Positions 10,350 to 22,400 of a stretch of DNA of 32,653 nt are shown here, one piece after another. The stretch is from contig JAAMXP010001349.1 of NCBI GenBank assembly GCA_019693395.1, positions 484-33,136 on the forward strand, given 5' to 3'. How positions within the stretch are numbered: position 1 is the stretch's first letter; each line of letters starts with the position of its first letter. A program made the position numbers and the translations under genes. This stretch comes from Ettlia oleoabundans. Lineage: Eukaryota > Chlorophyta > Chlorophyceae > Chlamydomonadales. Under the pieces are notes generated by a model. That model had not been told where the DNA came from. It did not search any database and was given only the letters and a program-made list of their open reading frames with translations.

Positions 10350-13300
10350 ATGGGTGCGGCGCAGGCGGGCAGCGGCGCCACGCTGGACTTCCTGAAGGAG
10401 CTGGTGGCCTCCTCCATAGAGAGCGACGATGTGGGGCCGCTGGTGAAGACTGTGTTTGAGGTGGTGCCAGCTGGCGAGCCGCTGCCGCTGCCCATCCAGC
10501 GGGGCAGCGAGTCTGCCACCACCAGCCAGAGCCAAGGAGAGCTGCCTCAGGGCAGCGTGTTGGATAGCGTGCTGGAGCTGCTGCAGGAGGTGGCAGAGGA
10601 GAAGGAGGCTGAGATACAGCAGATCTGCAGGTGAGAGGTGGGGTGGGGTGGTAGTGAAAGCGCCAGTGTGGTGATACCGCGGATGCTTGCAGCTTGTGGC
10701 AGGGCGCTTGGTTATCTTGGGTTGTGTATGGCCTTGGCCTTGGCCAAGCTGCTCGTGCAGCTGCTGCTACTGGCAGTGGTCGGGCTTCGTGATGCAGTGG
10801 TGAACAGATTTTCGCGGCCCGTGGAGTGCTAGACCCTGTTGTTAGCTGCACACTCCCCACCCGTCACCTACCACCCCCCGTAGAGCCAATGCGACTGAGA
10901 TATCAAGCGGGATGCACGAGCTGGGTGCTATGCAGCGGGAAACCGCTGCACTGCGCCAGCAGCTGCTGTCCAACAATGCAGCGTTGCAAGCAGCGGGCAC
11001 CTCCCTGGCTGGTAGGCTGGAGGAGGTGCAGGAGGTGGCGCAGCTGCAGCATAAGGTCGCAGATGCAAAGCAGGTGGGTGGGCGTCTGGATGGGGGGGGC
11101 TGCTGGGAACACGGTTGGTAGTGGAAGTTGGAGTTGAGGTGCATCGCAGCATAATGAGTCATTTGTCCATGCTGCTGACAAGGTGCATGTGAGCTCATTA
11201 TACCGTGCGTCATAAACATTGCAACTTTAGCATCGTGACCTGTGCATTTGTTTGCCTGCAAGTCAAGCGCCTGCCCTGTGTACTTGTAGCTGTTGCTTGT
11301 TACCATCGCTGATCCCCTGGTCCTGGGCTGTCCATTGCCCATTGCCCCATTTGGTCCTGTTTCTGCAGGCGGTGAGCATCGCGGTGCAGGTGCTGCACCT
11401 CTGTGCCAAGGCAGCAAAGTACATAGAGGACAAGCAGCTGTACAAGGCCTACAAAACTTTGGAGGCAGTACAGCGGGACCATGGGATGGTACTGCGGGGC
11501 ACCAACATTCACGGCGGCTACCTCCCACTCCTCCCTCTGTCTGGCAGCGGCGGCGGCGGCGCAGGCAGCACAAGTAGAGAGGGCACGCCGCTCAAAGCGG
11601 CGGCAGCTGGCACTGTTGGCGGCGTTGGGAGCGTTGGTGCCAGCATGGCGGCAGGAACCGGCATCAGCGGCGGGGATGCAGCCGGAGGCGCGGATCAATT
11701 GGGCCCGCTGGCTGGCTTCTTGCGGGAGAAGGTGGCAGAGCTTGTGGCGCTTTTGGAGCAGCGGGCGGTGGCAGATTTCAACAACTGGCTGGCCAACGTG
11801 CGGGCGCAGGCGCGCACGATCGGCATGCGGGCCATCCGCTGGGCGGCGGCGGAGCGGCAGCAGGAGGAGGCGCTCACTCGGCAGCGCAAGCTGCTGCTGC
11901 CCAGGTTGGAGGGATTGCAGGACTTGCGCGAGGCAGGGGCCCTTGTGGCGAACTCACTGTACACGCCTGGGCTACGAGAGGCGCCACCGGCCACCCCGCT
12001 GCCGCTGCCTGCCGCCGTCGCGGCTGCAAAAACCGGTAGTGGTGGTGCCACACCGGCAGCACCGACGGCGCCGGCGGCTAGCGGCAGCGGCAGTCCCGCA
12101 TTGGGATCTTCTCCTGGCAGCAGCAGCACCACAGCGGCTCGCCTTGCTTCCTTCAAAGCAGCCCGCCAGGCGGCTGGCTCTTCTCCCACGCGGGCTGCTG
12201 GCAGCCCCGGCTCAGCAGCAGCAACCAGCGCCACACCACCCGGAACAGCGGCTTCTTCTAGCGGCCGCCCAGCGGCGGCAGCGGCAGCACCAGCGGCAGT
12301 TGTGCAGACGCCGCCGCAGCAACAGCAGCCCCAAGTGCGAGACCAGCAGAGCTCATACCCCTTGCAATCCTCCGGTGGGTGAATGGTTGGGTGGGTAAGC
12401 TGTAGGTGTTTTGCAGTCCATCGGGTTGCGCTTGCTGCATGTGACCTGACCTGACTTTGCCAGTGCAACAGTCCACCATCCTGTTGCCGTCAATGCATGC
12501 CCTTGCTTGTGCCTGCTGCAGGCTCCTTCTTCGCATGTGCTTGTTCGTCCATTGTTTGCCCTGCTTGTGCGTCCATTTGTGCAAAGTGAGTCATACATGT
12601 CTTCAGCTGTTCTTATGCTTGATTATACACCACTCTCCCTTTACAGGCACAGGGGACCTGTTGGAGGGAGTTGACATGGCTCCCCTCCACCGCTGCGTGC
12701 ACATACACTCCTGCCTGGGCCGCCTGCACCAGTTTGCTGAATATTACGCGCACAACCGGCGGCAGCAGGTGCGGTGACCACAACGCGTGCCAGCAGCATC
12801 TGCAGTTGCCTGGCAACCGCGCACAACTATCATAGCGCACCTATATTAGAACATCTGCCTTCCGCTGTGTTTGCTGCTACCCTGACTTGCCCTTCCCTTG
12901 CCATTGCCCTCTTTTGCCATGCAGCTGTCTGCTGACCTGGCGCTGCATCAGGGCGATTTCCTGGGGCAGTACCAGTCGTACCTCACGCAGCTGGTGGGGT
13001 TCTTCCTGATGGAGGATGCGGTACAGGAGAGGGCAGCAGGCACAGCGGGGGAGCCACTGGACATTGTGGCGCAGGTGCGCTGGAGTGCTGGGCGCCAGCT
13101 GAGGGGCGGGTGGGCGTCCCCACATTCCTTTTTGTGTTGTGGGCTTGTAACCGCTGCAATGCTACACCGCACTTCCCTGAACCAAGGACCACACAATGTT
13201 TCTGTATATGCGGTATGTCAGCGTAGCGTGCCTGCCCCTTCTCACCCTTCATCACCTGCCGCGACTTAGCAAGCGGCACTTGCGCAGTTGTGTGTCACAC

Positions 13301-16300
13301 ATAGGTGGCCACTATCCACCACCTGGTACTGCCTGTGCCTTCCCCTGCCTGCCTGCCCCCTCCCTTCTCAGGTGGATGCCTCCTGGGACGCCGCAGTGGC
13401 CGCACTCAAGGCCGTGCTGGAGCGGGCATTCCAGGGGGCCACAGCCGCTGCTGCCATGCTGACGGTCAAGGACTTCCTGCTGCTCTTCTGTCTGGCACTG
13501 GGTAAGTCGTGGGGCTGCACGCCAGAGCATGAGTGTTCATAACAAGAAGAACATGCAGAGTTGACGTGAAGATGGTTTGGAAAAGAGCCCACCCAACCCT
13601 GCCTGCCCTCCCTATCCCCCACCACCGCCATCCGCCCTTCCCTGTCCCCGTCCCCTCACCCTGCCCCCACTCTCTGCCGCTCTGCAGACCACTGCGGCTA
13701 CCAGACTGTGGCTGTGCGCGAGGTGCTGATGAACAGCCGTGCAAAGTATCACGAACTGCTGGCGGAGGCAACGGCCACAACTGTGCAGGTGGGGCGCCCT
13801 GCCTGTGCCACGTGGGTGGGTGAGATGAGGGGTTGAAATGACTGAATGAAAAGTGGGAGCAGATTTGCTGCCTCAGCCTGGCTGGCTGGCCCTCATAACA
13901 CACAGACTTCACTGCCGTATTGTGTTTGGTTGGCCGAGGTTGCTGTCATCGTTTTGTGGTCCGCAGCCTTGATTGTAGGGAGCGGAGGGCAGCACCTCAC
14001 TGACAACTGCCGGGATGCCTGCTGCCCCTGCCCCTGCCGCACACTGGCTGTGCCTACGCTGCCACATTTTTGCTGTTCCTGACTGTGCGCCACCTTCCCT
14101 ACCCTAACCCTGCACAGGCGGCTGTGTCCGGGGGCAGGCTGGTCCCTCTCGAGGTTGTGAGCCAGGCGAGGGCGGAAGAGCTCTTTTGCCAGCTGGCGCT
14201 GCCACCCACCTTCCGTGCTGAGGTGACGACGCGTGCTGCGGCTCGGTATTGTGCAGTGTGCCTTTATTGGAACCGCTGCATCGCTTCCTTGCCATGTTGC
14301 ATTATTGGATTGTGCCACTCCCTGCGGGACTGGTGCCCGTTGTTCTTCCATGCCTGTTGCTGTCTGTTCTGTGCTGCTCTCATGCGGTTGTGCAGAACTG
14401 TGCAGCGCAGAGCGTGCACATTGGCATTGAAAAGTAGATCCTGCTGCCTGCTCTGCCCTACCCTGGCCCACTATGCTGCATACCATCCTGGTCGTTCCAC
14501 TGCCAACTCTGCTGCCCCATCATTTGCTGCTGATCTTGTTGCTGCTGCTGCTGGTGTTCCTCATAATGCTCTCTGCTGGGTCTGCTGCTGCTCCTGTTGC
14601 AATTCCTGGTGCTGAAAGTGCTGCTGTAGCTGCAAATGCTGTTCTTAACTAAGCGTTGTCGTGCTTGCTGCCACAGGACGCGGAGAACAAGCGCCCTCCC
14701 TTCAAGGCCCCCTTCTCCTCCATGGTCCCAGAGCTGGTGCGGGCCATCAGGGGCCACATTGTGGACTCAGGTGGGTGGACCCGCCAGGGGGGGAGTGTTG
14801 CTGCCTGCGTAGTTGCTGTGGGTTTGCTGTAGCTGTGCTGTGCTGTGCCTGATACTGCAACTGGTTTTGATGGGTGGGTGCTGCTGCTACTGCTGCTGCT
14901 GCTGCTGCTGCGGTGGCATTTAAATATTGAGTGCCTGGCTTTAAATTTAAAGTTTGAGTGCCTGGCTTTTGCTCTGGTGTGGCAGCTTCCGTTGCTCCCT
15001 GCTTATTTGTCTGCCTGGCCGCCTGTCTTTCCTCCTTGCTGCTCTGTATGCCTCCTTCTCGCTTGCCCTTTGGCTCACCACACCACAACTGCCCCTGCAG
15101 TGGCCTACCTCAAAGGCCTGCTAACGGCCGGCGAGGTTGTGCCCGCGGCGCGGCAATACCGAGACCGCATGCTGGCTAGGGTGGTGGTGGCCGCATTACA
15201 GCACCGTGTGGATGCTGCAGCGGGCGACAGGGAGCTGCCTGTGTCAGTGGGGCTGCAGCTGGTGGCAAACGTGGCGGCGCTGATGCATGCGCTGCCAACC
15301 TTGGACGACCTGTTGGTGGCGCAAGCGAGGGGGGAGACCCCTGAAACCACGGCGGCAGCTGCCGCCGCTGCCACAGCAGCCACAGCTGCAGCAGCAGCCG
15401 CGGGTAGTAGGAGCCCCAGCCCTGGCAGGCGCAGCCGCAGCAGGAGCCACTCTCCTGTCAAGCGGCCCGCTATGTGGGTGCGCACAGCTGCAGCGGCGGC
15501 GCACGAGCAGGAGCAAGAACCGGGGGAGGAGGCAGTTGAACGAGGTCGCTCGCAGCAGCAACAGGGTGAGGGCACCGTAGCAGCGGAAGCTGACGGCAGC
15601 CCCTGCCATCGCTCCCCCAGCAGAGGCAGCAGCCACGGCAGCGCGCCCTGCCCCTCCCCTTCGCTCGCTGCCTCCCCCACTTCGCTTCCAGCACCTGCCA
15701 CCGCGGCAAGCAGCCCGCCGTCCGGCAGCCACCTCGACGGCAACAGACTGCAGCTGGGGCAGCAAGGGCACACCGTGCTCTCCTTTGGCGCCACCAGCCG
15801 CAGCCCTACTACCACCACCAACCCAGCGGCAGCGGGTGGCGCTGCTGCTGCTTTCCACACGCTTCTCGCATCTACCGAGGCGCTTGTGGTGCAGTGCATG
15901 GCGGCGCATGCTGCCTCCCTGCTGTCGGCGGGGGAGCAGCTCGATTGGGAGCCTGTGGAGCAGCCTCGTAGCACGGCTTACAGCCCGCACGTGGATGAAC
16001 TCATCATGTACCTCAAGGCGAGCTGAACTGGCAGCTGTTGTGAGCTGGCAACGTGTTGCGCTGGAATTTAGGATGAGTCAGCTCCTGCTGATCGTGCAGC
16101 TGCTCAACATGTCCGTGACAAGCTGGCAGCCAGCACCCCAAGCGCAGCCCATTTATGCAGCAACTGTACCTATCAGCCGGCAAATGCCCACCTGGGAGGT
16201 TTTCCCAGGTGTTTTTCTTGCACACCTGCATGTTGTTTGGGCTTCCGCAGGAGTGCGCCAGCCTGCTGCGACGAAGTGCCCCCGGCGACAGCGTGGAGCG

Positions 16301-18301
16301 CATGCTGCGGGGCGTACTGCACTACCTGGCTGATGCGCTCATGCTGCAACTCATGTCGGGTGGGTGGGTGGCGTTACGGCTGGCCTGGTGGTGCGGTGGT
16401 TAGACGGGAGAGCAGGTAGTTAGGCGCCTGGGTAGCCGGCTGGCTGCCATTGGGTGCCTGGGTGAAATGGGTGGGCAATGTGGTTCGAATCGGTTTACCA
16501 ATTGCCCCCTAGTAACTGTTTTGTCGGCAGGCTGCAATGCATAGGCAAGACGGGCGCGTATTCATCATCTCCCCCGAGCTCTGGATCTTGTGCTCACCCT
16601 CGCTTGGGCACCCTCCCAAACCAATCTGCCCGACTGCAGCAAGTCCAAAATTATTTGCTACCCTGGGCATGTAACCATTGCAGATGCCATCCCCGCCTTC
16701 AACATTTTTGGGCTGCAGCGATTGTATAGTGACTTGGGGGGCCTCAGGTGCGGCCCCTGGCTGCTCTGCCTGGGCTAATTGTTGCTCCTGATGATTGCCG
16801 GCCTGACTGCCTAACTGCGCCTGCCACCCCTGTATCATGCCCAGTGTTTAACCAATGTGACAGCCTGGCTGCCTGGGCACAAAGGCAGGTTCAACTCCCT
16901 TCCTTTTCAAGATTCCATGATGGGCGCAACATGCTGCGGTTGATCCCCCCCTCCCCCCCCCCGCCCCGTGTGGCACCATCTTGTCTAGGGATTGCAGTGT
17001 TTATTAACCTTTGCCCCTAGTAATTGCCGTGGATACTTTGCCTGTCGACATTAACCTCTGCCTGTGCATGCTGTTGCTGCAGCCGCACTGCGGGCAGCCT
17101 GGGTGTGCCTGGTCTGGCTGATGAGCTGGCAGAGCCGCTGCTCTTCTGTGAGCTCATGGTGTTTGGCAGGTGAGAAGAGTGGGAACTATCGTGGATTGGG
17201 AGGATTGGTTGAGGGGCATGACGCGGTGGATAGTTCACCGCGTTGCCTGGCTAGATGGAGTGGGGCTCGCAGGGTGCCCGCTGTTGAGCGATGCAGTTTG
17301 CTGCGTGATTGCATACGCCGCATGGGCTGACAAATGGTGCGGCTTGACAGCCAATAGATTCGGTGCCTAACAACGTGACTTGATGCATTGGTTCACTTCC
17401 CTTGCTTCCTACCTCGACTTGCTTCTTATCACCGCCTGTCGATTGGCTGAACCCTTTCTTCTATGGTGGCGACCCTTCTATCCCAGCTCCTGCATCCTGC
17501 CTGCCTCCTGCTGCCCTGCAGCCTTGAGGATGTGCTCAAGCCGGAGCAGCGGGGCCCCGGGGGGCGGCTGGCAGCACAGGATCTGCGGCGGCTGGCGCTG
17601 GTGCTGGGGAAGTACAAGGAGCTAGACAAGTCCTCGGCTTTCAAGGGCATGCACAAGAGCAAGCAGGCAGAGGTGCGTGGGGGGTGCATGAAGGTCGGGT
17701 GGGATGAGGTGGAACGAGGCGAGGTTGGGTAAGGCGGGGCAGAATCCTGCGGAGCGGCGGTGGCGCTTGTGTGTGTAGATCAGTGGGCAGTTCTGGGGCA
17801 ATCCGGCAGTGTGGGCTGGCAGTGATGTGGTGAGGCAATTCTGAGATGTTCCAGTCAAAGTCCAAGGCTGATCCGGGTCTGACGGGGGGCCTGGCTTCTG
17901 TTTGCTGCTTGATCAAACGGTGCTTCATCCTGGCTAGCTTCATGCTCCCCAACTTTACACTTCCCACCTGCACCGCATGGCGCTGGCTGGGCCTCCCTTA
18001 TCCCTTTGCTGCTTACTTGTTGGTAGCTGCCTTCACACCTGTTCAGCGCAACTGGCTGCGTTTCGATCTGCCTTTCCATCCCTCTTGCTCCCTGCAGCGC
18101 TTCATCAGCCGCAAGACGGTGGACCGGGTGGTGAAAGAGCTGCGAGAGCAGCAGAGCCGCCCCACCTCCCGTGCATCATCGAGCGCAGGCAGCTTCACCC
18201 TGAGCGGCGGCGGCGGTGGTGGAGCAGGTGGTTTCACGGCAGCTGCCGCAGGAGGCGGCAGCCGTGGGAACAGCTTCATTACTGTTGCCAGGAGCGGCTG
18301 A
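10350..18301 (+). CDS. SEC15: Exocyst complex subunit Sec15
   Basis: Exons 10350-10630, 10884-11073, 11369-12374, 12647-12768, 12925-13074, 13372-13501, 13688-13788, 14118-14222, 14677-14770, 15101-16017, 16251-16359, 16684-16747, 17083-17169, 17522-17672, 18098-18301; 1236 residues, phases consistent. Sec15 links Rab GTPases on secretory vesicles to the exocyst tether at the plasma membrane. Recognised stretches: DDVGPLVKTVFE near the start; the coiled-coil region with ALRQQLLSNNAALQ; DFNNWLANVRAQARTIGMRA; LHRCVHIHSCLGRLHQFAEY; KAPFSSMVPELVRAIRGHI; and the C-terminal KYKELDKS / SRKTVDRVVKEL. It is far longer than plant Sec15 (about 800 residues) because of Gly/Ser/Ala/Pro-rich insertions at about 205-255 and 385-490, an Ala/Gln/Ser/Arg insertion at about 805-960, and a Gly-rich tail. 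ATG 10350 is the first usable start. The intron 16018-16250 has a GC donor. Confidence 0.93.
14878..14911. repeat. (CTG)n repeat in a Sec15 intron
   Basis: About ten near-perfect CTG triplets in the intron 14771-15100. Next to it an 18-bp AT-rich segment containing GAGTGCCTGGCTTT occurs twice (14926-14943 and 14952-14969). Confidence 0.9.
16018..16250 (+). other. GC-AG intron in Sec15
   Basis: Donor CAAG|GCGAGC after the codons for ELIMYLK; acceptor cttccgcag before GAGTGCGCC. The open frame meets a stop six bases past this donor, and no GT donor gives the phase needed for the next conserved exon. Confidence 0.75.
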
Positions 18302-18952
18302 AAGCTGCAGCTGGCTGTGATAAGTGAGCCAGCTGCCGTATTATATCAGCATGCCTGCTCCCCGTGGCTCCATGGGGGTCCACGCACACTCACTGTCAGT
18401 TGTGATCTCGGTGTGTGACTGGCGGGAACCGAAATGCAACCATGTGTCAAAATGTCACGTTACATTCATAGTTGCATACATAAGCTAGAAAAGTGATTAA
18501 CATGGCATGGGGCGGGCACATCACGCAAAAAGTGTGAAAGGGAGTTAGAAGCTAGGGTGAGCGGCACAGCCACATTAGCTGGCACAGCATGCTGGTCATT
18601 CATTGTGGGTTTGAAGCAAAATGGGCGCCCAGGTGGCGACAGGTGCGGAAGGGGTTCAGTCTCCCGTGAGCTTCAATGTTGATATTAGCTGCCCACACAA
18701 AACAATCAGAAAGAAAAGGAGCCGCAGGGATTAGCGCTACGTTTTAATGTAAGTTGAGTAGGGTGTTATTCAGGTACCAAAAATGGGAAGTGTTCATTCT
18801 TCTCAGTCCTCAGCCACCAGGCTGGTAGTGCCGGGCATTTGGAACAGAAGAACTGCCCCCCCAGCACATTAAGTGGCAGGCAGGCCGTCCACAACATTCC
18901 ACAGATCTCAGGGGTCGATTGGCGTCATGCTGTGCGTTGGCGCACAGCGCGG
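18302..18952. other. Tail-to-tail 3' region between Sec15 and the aerolysin-like gene
   Basis: 651 bp without coding evidence. The first plus-strand TGTAA after Sec15 is at 18748-18752 and the first minus-strand TGTAA after the aerolysin-like gene is at 18464-18460. If both are used, the two transcripts overlap in antisense by nearly 300 bases. Confidence 0.5.
18748..18752 (+). promoter_or_regulatory. TGTAA polyadenylation-type signal, Sec15 candidate
   Basis: First plus-strand TGTAA after the Sec15 stop codon, 447 bp downstream. Use is inferred. Confidence 0.35.
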
Positions 18953-19423
18953 TCAGCAGCTCATCTTCACCCGCCGGCCGATTGCCCTGGTGTTGAGCCA
19001 CACAGGGTGCGAGTGGCTCCGGGTAAAGAAGCGCTTCTGGCGGGCAAAGCCTGGGTTGCTCTTCTTCAGGCAGGTCAGAGACACCTTGCAGCGGCGGGCC
19101 AGCTGGACCACTGGTCTGTTGATGTCCCGCTTCCTGATTGTGTACTGGCGGCCGCAGGGAGAAATGGAGGAGTAAACTCGGACTGCGGTGAGGAAGGGGA
19201 GGCGGGACAAGCGCGGCATTGAGGGCCAATCAGGAACAGCTGAACTGGCAGTCTTCATCCCACCACCACCACCACTGCCTCCATCACCACCACGGCCTGG
19301 GCACCCCTCACCTGGCTTCACAAAGGTGTACTTGGGCTTGCCTTTACCGGCAGCCGCAGCGGATGCAGAGGGCCCCAGAGGCCGTGCCAGCCCAATCCGG
19401 CACATCACATTGGTTTGAGCCAC
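18953..19423 (-). other. C-terminal basic tail of the aerolysin-like protein
   Basis: The last two exons (19423-19312, 19182-18953) encode about 113 residues after the expected end of the aerolysin fold. They start with an Ala/Gly/Lys linker and continue as a strongly basic segment (RKRDINRP, KRFFTRSH, GRRVKMSC) with three cysteines. I do not recognise it. It could be a removable propeptide, which some members of the superfamily have, or an unrelated extension. Confidence 0.6.
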
Positions 19424-22400
19424 CTGCAGTAACAATTGGTGGGTGACAGGCAAGGACGACCTTCCCTCAGGGACAGCAGCAAGGGACCAAGGAGCACCAA
19501 GAGCAGGGCATGCATGCCCTTCCATGGGTGTTGTTGTGGGTGTGCTTTGTGAACCAGCAGGACGCAGGACCAAGGCAAAGGCAGCCACCTACCTGCTCGT
19601 ACTCCCCTTCAATAGGGTAGGTGAAATTGGCTCCACTGGAGAGAAGGTAAATGAGCTGTCCGGTGTACCTGCAGGCAGTGCAAAATGGCATTATCACTTG
19701 TGGTGCGTGTGGGGCGGGGGGCTATGGGCAACTGCATTCCCACATTCCCTGCCACCGCGGGCTTCCGACAAAGTACATGGCAGCTGGACGCAGGGAGGCC
19801 GGGCAGCAGGGGAAGTCTGGCAGCAGTGTACGTGGCTGCAGTGGGAAATGTATCTGCTGACGACAACGGGCAATTCAATAGAGTCATGTTCAGTTGGTTG
19901 ATTCCTGGCTGGCCCGAGAATTGGCCTCGCCTGAGGTTTGATTTCCCAACATAGAACACCGCCCTGCAATGTGTCACAAAGGCACGCTACTGGTCAAGGC
20001 CCAGGACACTTGCAGCATCAACCATATTTGCTGAATCCACAACCCCATCCCATACCAGCCATGCAGCCATGGCACCAGCACCAGACACACTCCAGTTCCT
20101 GCTCTAAATTTCATCCAGGTACAAGATGCTGCAGCACTTACGAGACATCGACCTGGGAATTTGCTGGCACGGGTGCGGAGCAGACCACTGATAAACCTGC
20201 AGTGCAATGCGCATGGCTCGGGGGTCAGGGTGGTGGTGGTGGGACGTATGTATGTGTGGACAAGGCCACGACGACTGCTGCTGACCCCCCCGTTCTCCGG
20301 TCCCTCGCGCCACACACAATGGTGTTGGACTCAACAAAGCCTTAAAACAACAGATGCAAGAGGCCAAGCGTGCAGATGCAGGGCGTGGGCAAAGCTTGGC
20401 AATGCTGCCAGCACTGCCACCAACCAGCTACGGCAACGCTGGCAGGTGCATGCTTGACCTGTAGTTGTGGTTTCGGTCTTCACGTCCTGCAACATTGGCA
20501 GTTTGTTGCAATGCACTTGTCGTTCGGAAACTCACTGCTAACAGCAACGGAGAGCCAGATTGTACACTGCAACAGGGATTCTGTGCTCAAGGGCTGCCAG
20601 CTACAGCAGCCGGCCGTGTCGGCTGGCACCCCTCTAGCCACCCACCCACCCACTTACCTGCAGCGTGTTGGCAACGGCTTTCTGTGTGCTGTACGTCTCA
20701 GTATCTGTGCGGGTGTACTCAAAGCTAGCTGACCCTTCCACAGTCTGCTTTCCAAAGAGGACAAGGCCCATTGCCCATGAAACCTTCCAGTTGGTCCCCG
20801 TCTTGTAGCTGTTGGCATGAGCAACCTGCGGGGCAAGCAACAACAGTTACGTTATGGTTCGAACACGCAAACGAAAAGCAGATGCCACATAGCAAGCTTG
20901 GGTGCACCCTTCTTCTGTTGTGCTTACGTCTATCAGTGGCAGGTTTGCAATAAACCAAAGCAGGAGTATTGCGAGGAAAGGGAACAGGAACAAAAGAACA
21001 CAACCGCCCCCCCCCCCCCCTTCGTCGCGCGCCTGTCCCTGCTCCCGCCCAAGCATCCCACCACACCCCAAACAGCGAGCATGCAGACAGACACAGACAC
21101 ACACATGCATGCACACGGTCTGACCCCAACCCACCTGGTAGCCAGTTGTGTCGGTGGTGGTGAGGGCCTTTGTGATGGCTGTGGCTTCAGCAACGCTGTA
21201 TGTTAGTGTGGCAGTCTGCATGGGAATAAGGGGGGATGGCGATTGCGATGGTGAGCCTGGCTGTGCCGGCTACCAGCCATACATGTGGGTTGCTGTGGCT
21301 ACCACTTAAGGAAGCAGAATCCGTGCGCCTGCTCACCAGAGTGGTTTGCGTGTTGCCATCATTGGTCAAGGTGGCGGTGGAAGCACTTTTGGGCTTGAGG
21401 TTCTGGTTCATCTGCGCCTTGAAATTCTCAAAATCGTACTCTGCGTTGGGAAAAATGGCGGTGCATCACAGCCTGCTGCTCAGCTACCCAGCCAGGGGCA
21501 CGTGGCAGGGGTAGCAGGAGTCGCACAATGTCAATGTGCTGTTACCAACATCAAGTGGCCTGCAATGTTATGCACGCACTTGGCAGGCTGAGGATGGTAT
21601 CCAGGCCATCCAGTGTCACGAGGCCCAGTGAGGCAAGATGGCTGCCTTGCACAGCGGCAGCCACACCGACCTGCATGGCACAGGGCAGAGAACAGGCTGT
21701 GAGGTTGCATCGCGGGTAGAGAAACCGTTGTTCGGCAATTCATGTGAACTGCAGGACAAGGCATGCTCAGATGCTGAATTTTGCTGCTCCACCCCGCTTA
21801 AAGCCTGATGGTAAGCCTACCGCAACGCCACCGCCAAGCGGAATTCGTGTGGCTTGGTCCCTGCATGAATGGGTACCAATTTGGCCCTCTACCTAAGCGG
21901 CTGCATCGCAACTGATTATGCCACGCATCCCTGTCTTATGCAGGCACCCATGGGAGACACGCACACACGCATGTTGCTGGGGCACACATGACAGGGTGAA
22001 GGGCTCACCAGGGCAGTGCACCCCCAGATTCTGGGGGAACCATCCAAACCCTGTTGTTGACATCCTTGATTTTCACCCCCAGCACCTGCAACAACGCCAG
22101 CATGCTGTGCATTTTGCACCAAACTTGCATAGTGCACCTTGCTGGGGAAGGAATTTGACTGCCCCAGCAGTATCAGGTGGCATCAGGCTGTGCGTTACCT
22201 GCGCAGGGGCAACGGGGCAAAAAACGCGATGCGGCGCCACAGCAGGACGAGGCAGGAAAACAGAAAGAAAGACTGCCGGGAACTGCATTCACCTTGAGCT
22301 TCCAGAACGTGCCCCCAACCTCCCGGTCCTCCCTGCACAGATGCAGCAAAGACATAGCAACGGCTGCCACTTCAGCAGTGCAGGCATGAATCGCGCAGCT

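Larger units (their letters stand above)
19593..21670 (-). other. Aerolysin/ETX-MTX2-type fold region
   Basis: Residues about 589-781 over six exons. Each has the long Thr/Ser-rich alternating strands typical of the superfamily: EATAITKALTTTDTTGY (21215-21135), VEGSASFEYTRTDTETYSTQ (20825-20654), APVPANSQVDV (20196-20142, the usual place of the conserved Pro before the last strands), then YTGQLIYLLSSG and YPIEGEYE (19668-19593), matching the Y-x-G-x-L ... G-x-Y ending of the fold. Recognition is by pattern, without a profile search. Confidence 0.7.

Noticed and set aside
11481..12398. Plus-strand open frame of 305 codons
   Set aside because: It is the +1 frame of the large Sec15 exon. It is Arg-rich because GC-rich Ala/Ser codons are read out of frame.
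15105..15974. Minus-strand open frame of 289 codons
   Set aside because: Antisense shadow of the Ala/Gln/Ser-rich Sec15 exon, which is flanked by conserved exons on the plus strand.
16251..16359. Possible second gene starting after the stop following ELIMYLK at 16018
   Set aside because: The following exons continue Sec15 in phase when the GC donor at 16018 is used, and homologous Sec15 sequence continues there.
16376..16500. tRNA-like sequence with GGTTCGAATC in a Sec15 intron
   Set aside because: The B-box-like string is present, but no acceptor stem, anticodon arm or properly spaced A box can be formed around it.
19219..19446. Histidine-rich plus-strand frame near 19258
   Set aside because: It comes from a CCACCATCA-type simple repeat within an intron on the opposite strand.
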